From Rossellomorea aquimaris (GTDB taxonomy: Bacteria > Bacillota > Bacilli > Bacillales > Bacillaceae_B), in assembly GCF_035590735.1 (NCBI RefSeq), contig NZ_CP141595.1:2017001-2081000 (forward strand): a DNA stretch of 64,000 nt. Direction: 5' to 3'. Below the pieces are notes generated by a model that saw only the letters and a list, made by a program, of their open reading frames with translations, had not been told where the DNA came from and did no database searches. Positions 63,854 through 64,000 of this stretch are shown piece after piece. Both the position numbers and the translations under genes were made by a program. How positions within the stretch are numbered: the first letter of the stretch is position 1; each line of letters starts with the position of its first letter.

Positions 63854-64000
63854 ATGTTTGATAACACAGATCAGTTAGCAATTAATACAATCCGTACATT
63901 ATCTATCGATGCAATTGAAAAAGCAGGTTCTGGACACCCCGGAATGCCTATGGGAGCAGCTCCGATGGCGTATGCTCTTTGGACAAGATTCATGAACCAT
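63854..64000 (+). CDS. tkt: Transketolase (partial, 3' end outside window)
   Basis: The first 49 residues contain the transketolase start: [20 protein letters not shown] and [13 protein letters not shown] with the thiamine-diphosphate-binding His. It acts in the pentose phosphate pathway. AAGGAAGGATG lies upstream of the ATG with somewhat long spacing. The location after ynzC is that of B. subtilis tkt. The rest lies beyond the window. Confidence 0.96.
   Translation, partial: MFDNTDQLAINTIRTLSIDAIEKAGSGHPGMPMGAAPMAYALWTRFMNH

Overview
The window is chromosomal DNA from a spore-forming, low-GC Gram-positive bacterium of the Bacillaceae (Bacillus or Rossellomorea-like). The right two thirds carry the backbone known from Bacillus subtilis in its usual order: miaB-ricA-cotE, mutS-mutL, miaA-hfq, spoVK, hflX-ynbB, glnR-glnA, lexA-yneA-yneB-ynzC-tkt. 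Ribosome binding sites are strong AGGAGG types and most transcription units end in clear intrinsic terminators. No tRNA, rRNA, insertion sequence, prophage or CRISPR array was seen. The species cannot be fixed from the sequence alone.

Region 1 (1-20573) is an accessory island in front of miaB. It holds a cysteine-rich protein at the left edge, two large coiled-coil proteins (824-2014 and 19131-20486), a JAMM peptidase preceded by a 44-residue micro-ORF, four glycosyltransferases, sugar-nucleotide epimerases and dehydratases (including a trio fitting UDP-N-acetyl-L-quinovosamine or L-fucosamine synthesis), a beta-propeller-like protein, a 52-residue micro-ORF, a two-domain unknown protein, and a sat / SLC13 permease / cysC / cysQ operon able to import sulfate, make PAPS and clear PAP. 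No PAPS reductase or sulfite reductase is present. Four transcription units are preceded by matches to the mother-cell sigma-K promoter (AC, 16-17 bp, CATANNNTA). My inference is a late-sporulation system that builds a glycosylated, possibly sulfated, spore surface.

Region 2 (20764-23869) is miaB-ricA-cotE with a sigma-E-like promoter before cotE. Region 3 (23899-44961) lies between cotE and mutS, which are adjacent in B. subtilis. It contains a YeiH-type transporter, topB, an ankyrin protein, a CstA-type transporter and a reductive pyrimidine degradation cluster: NCS1 permease, PreT/PreA dehydrogenase, dihydropyrimidinase, beta-ureidopropionase, omega-aminotransferase and malonate-semialdehyde dehydrogenase, with a PucR-type regulator and two small unknown proteins. 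A good CcpA cre site and a PucR-box-like motif precede the cluster. A VOC protein, a VanW protein, a putative lipoprotein and a DedA protein follow.

Region 4 (45144-64000) is mostly core: mismatch repair, tRNA modification, Hfq, SpoVK, HflX, nitrogen control (a perfect GlnR operator before glnRA) and the SOS locus (three LexA boxes between lexA and yneA). Less usual items are a small beta-rich unknown protein (49865-50302), a penicillin-acylase-family hydrolase and a TRIC-type membrane protein. The window ends inside tkt.
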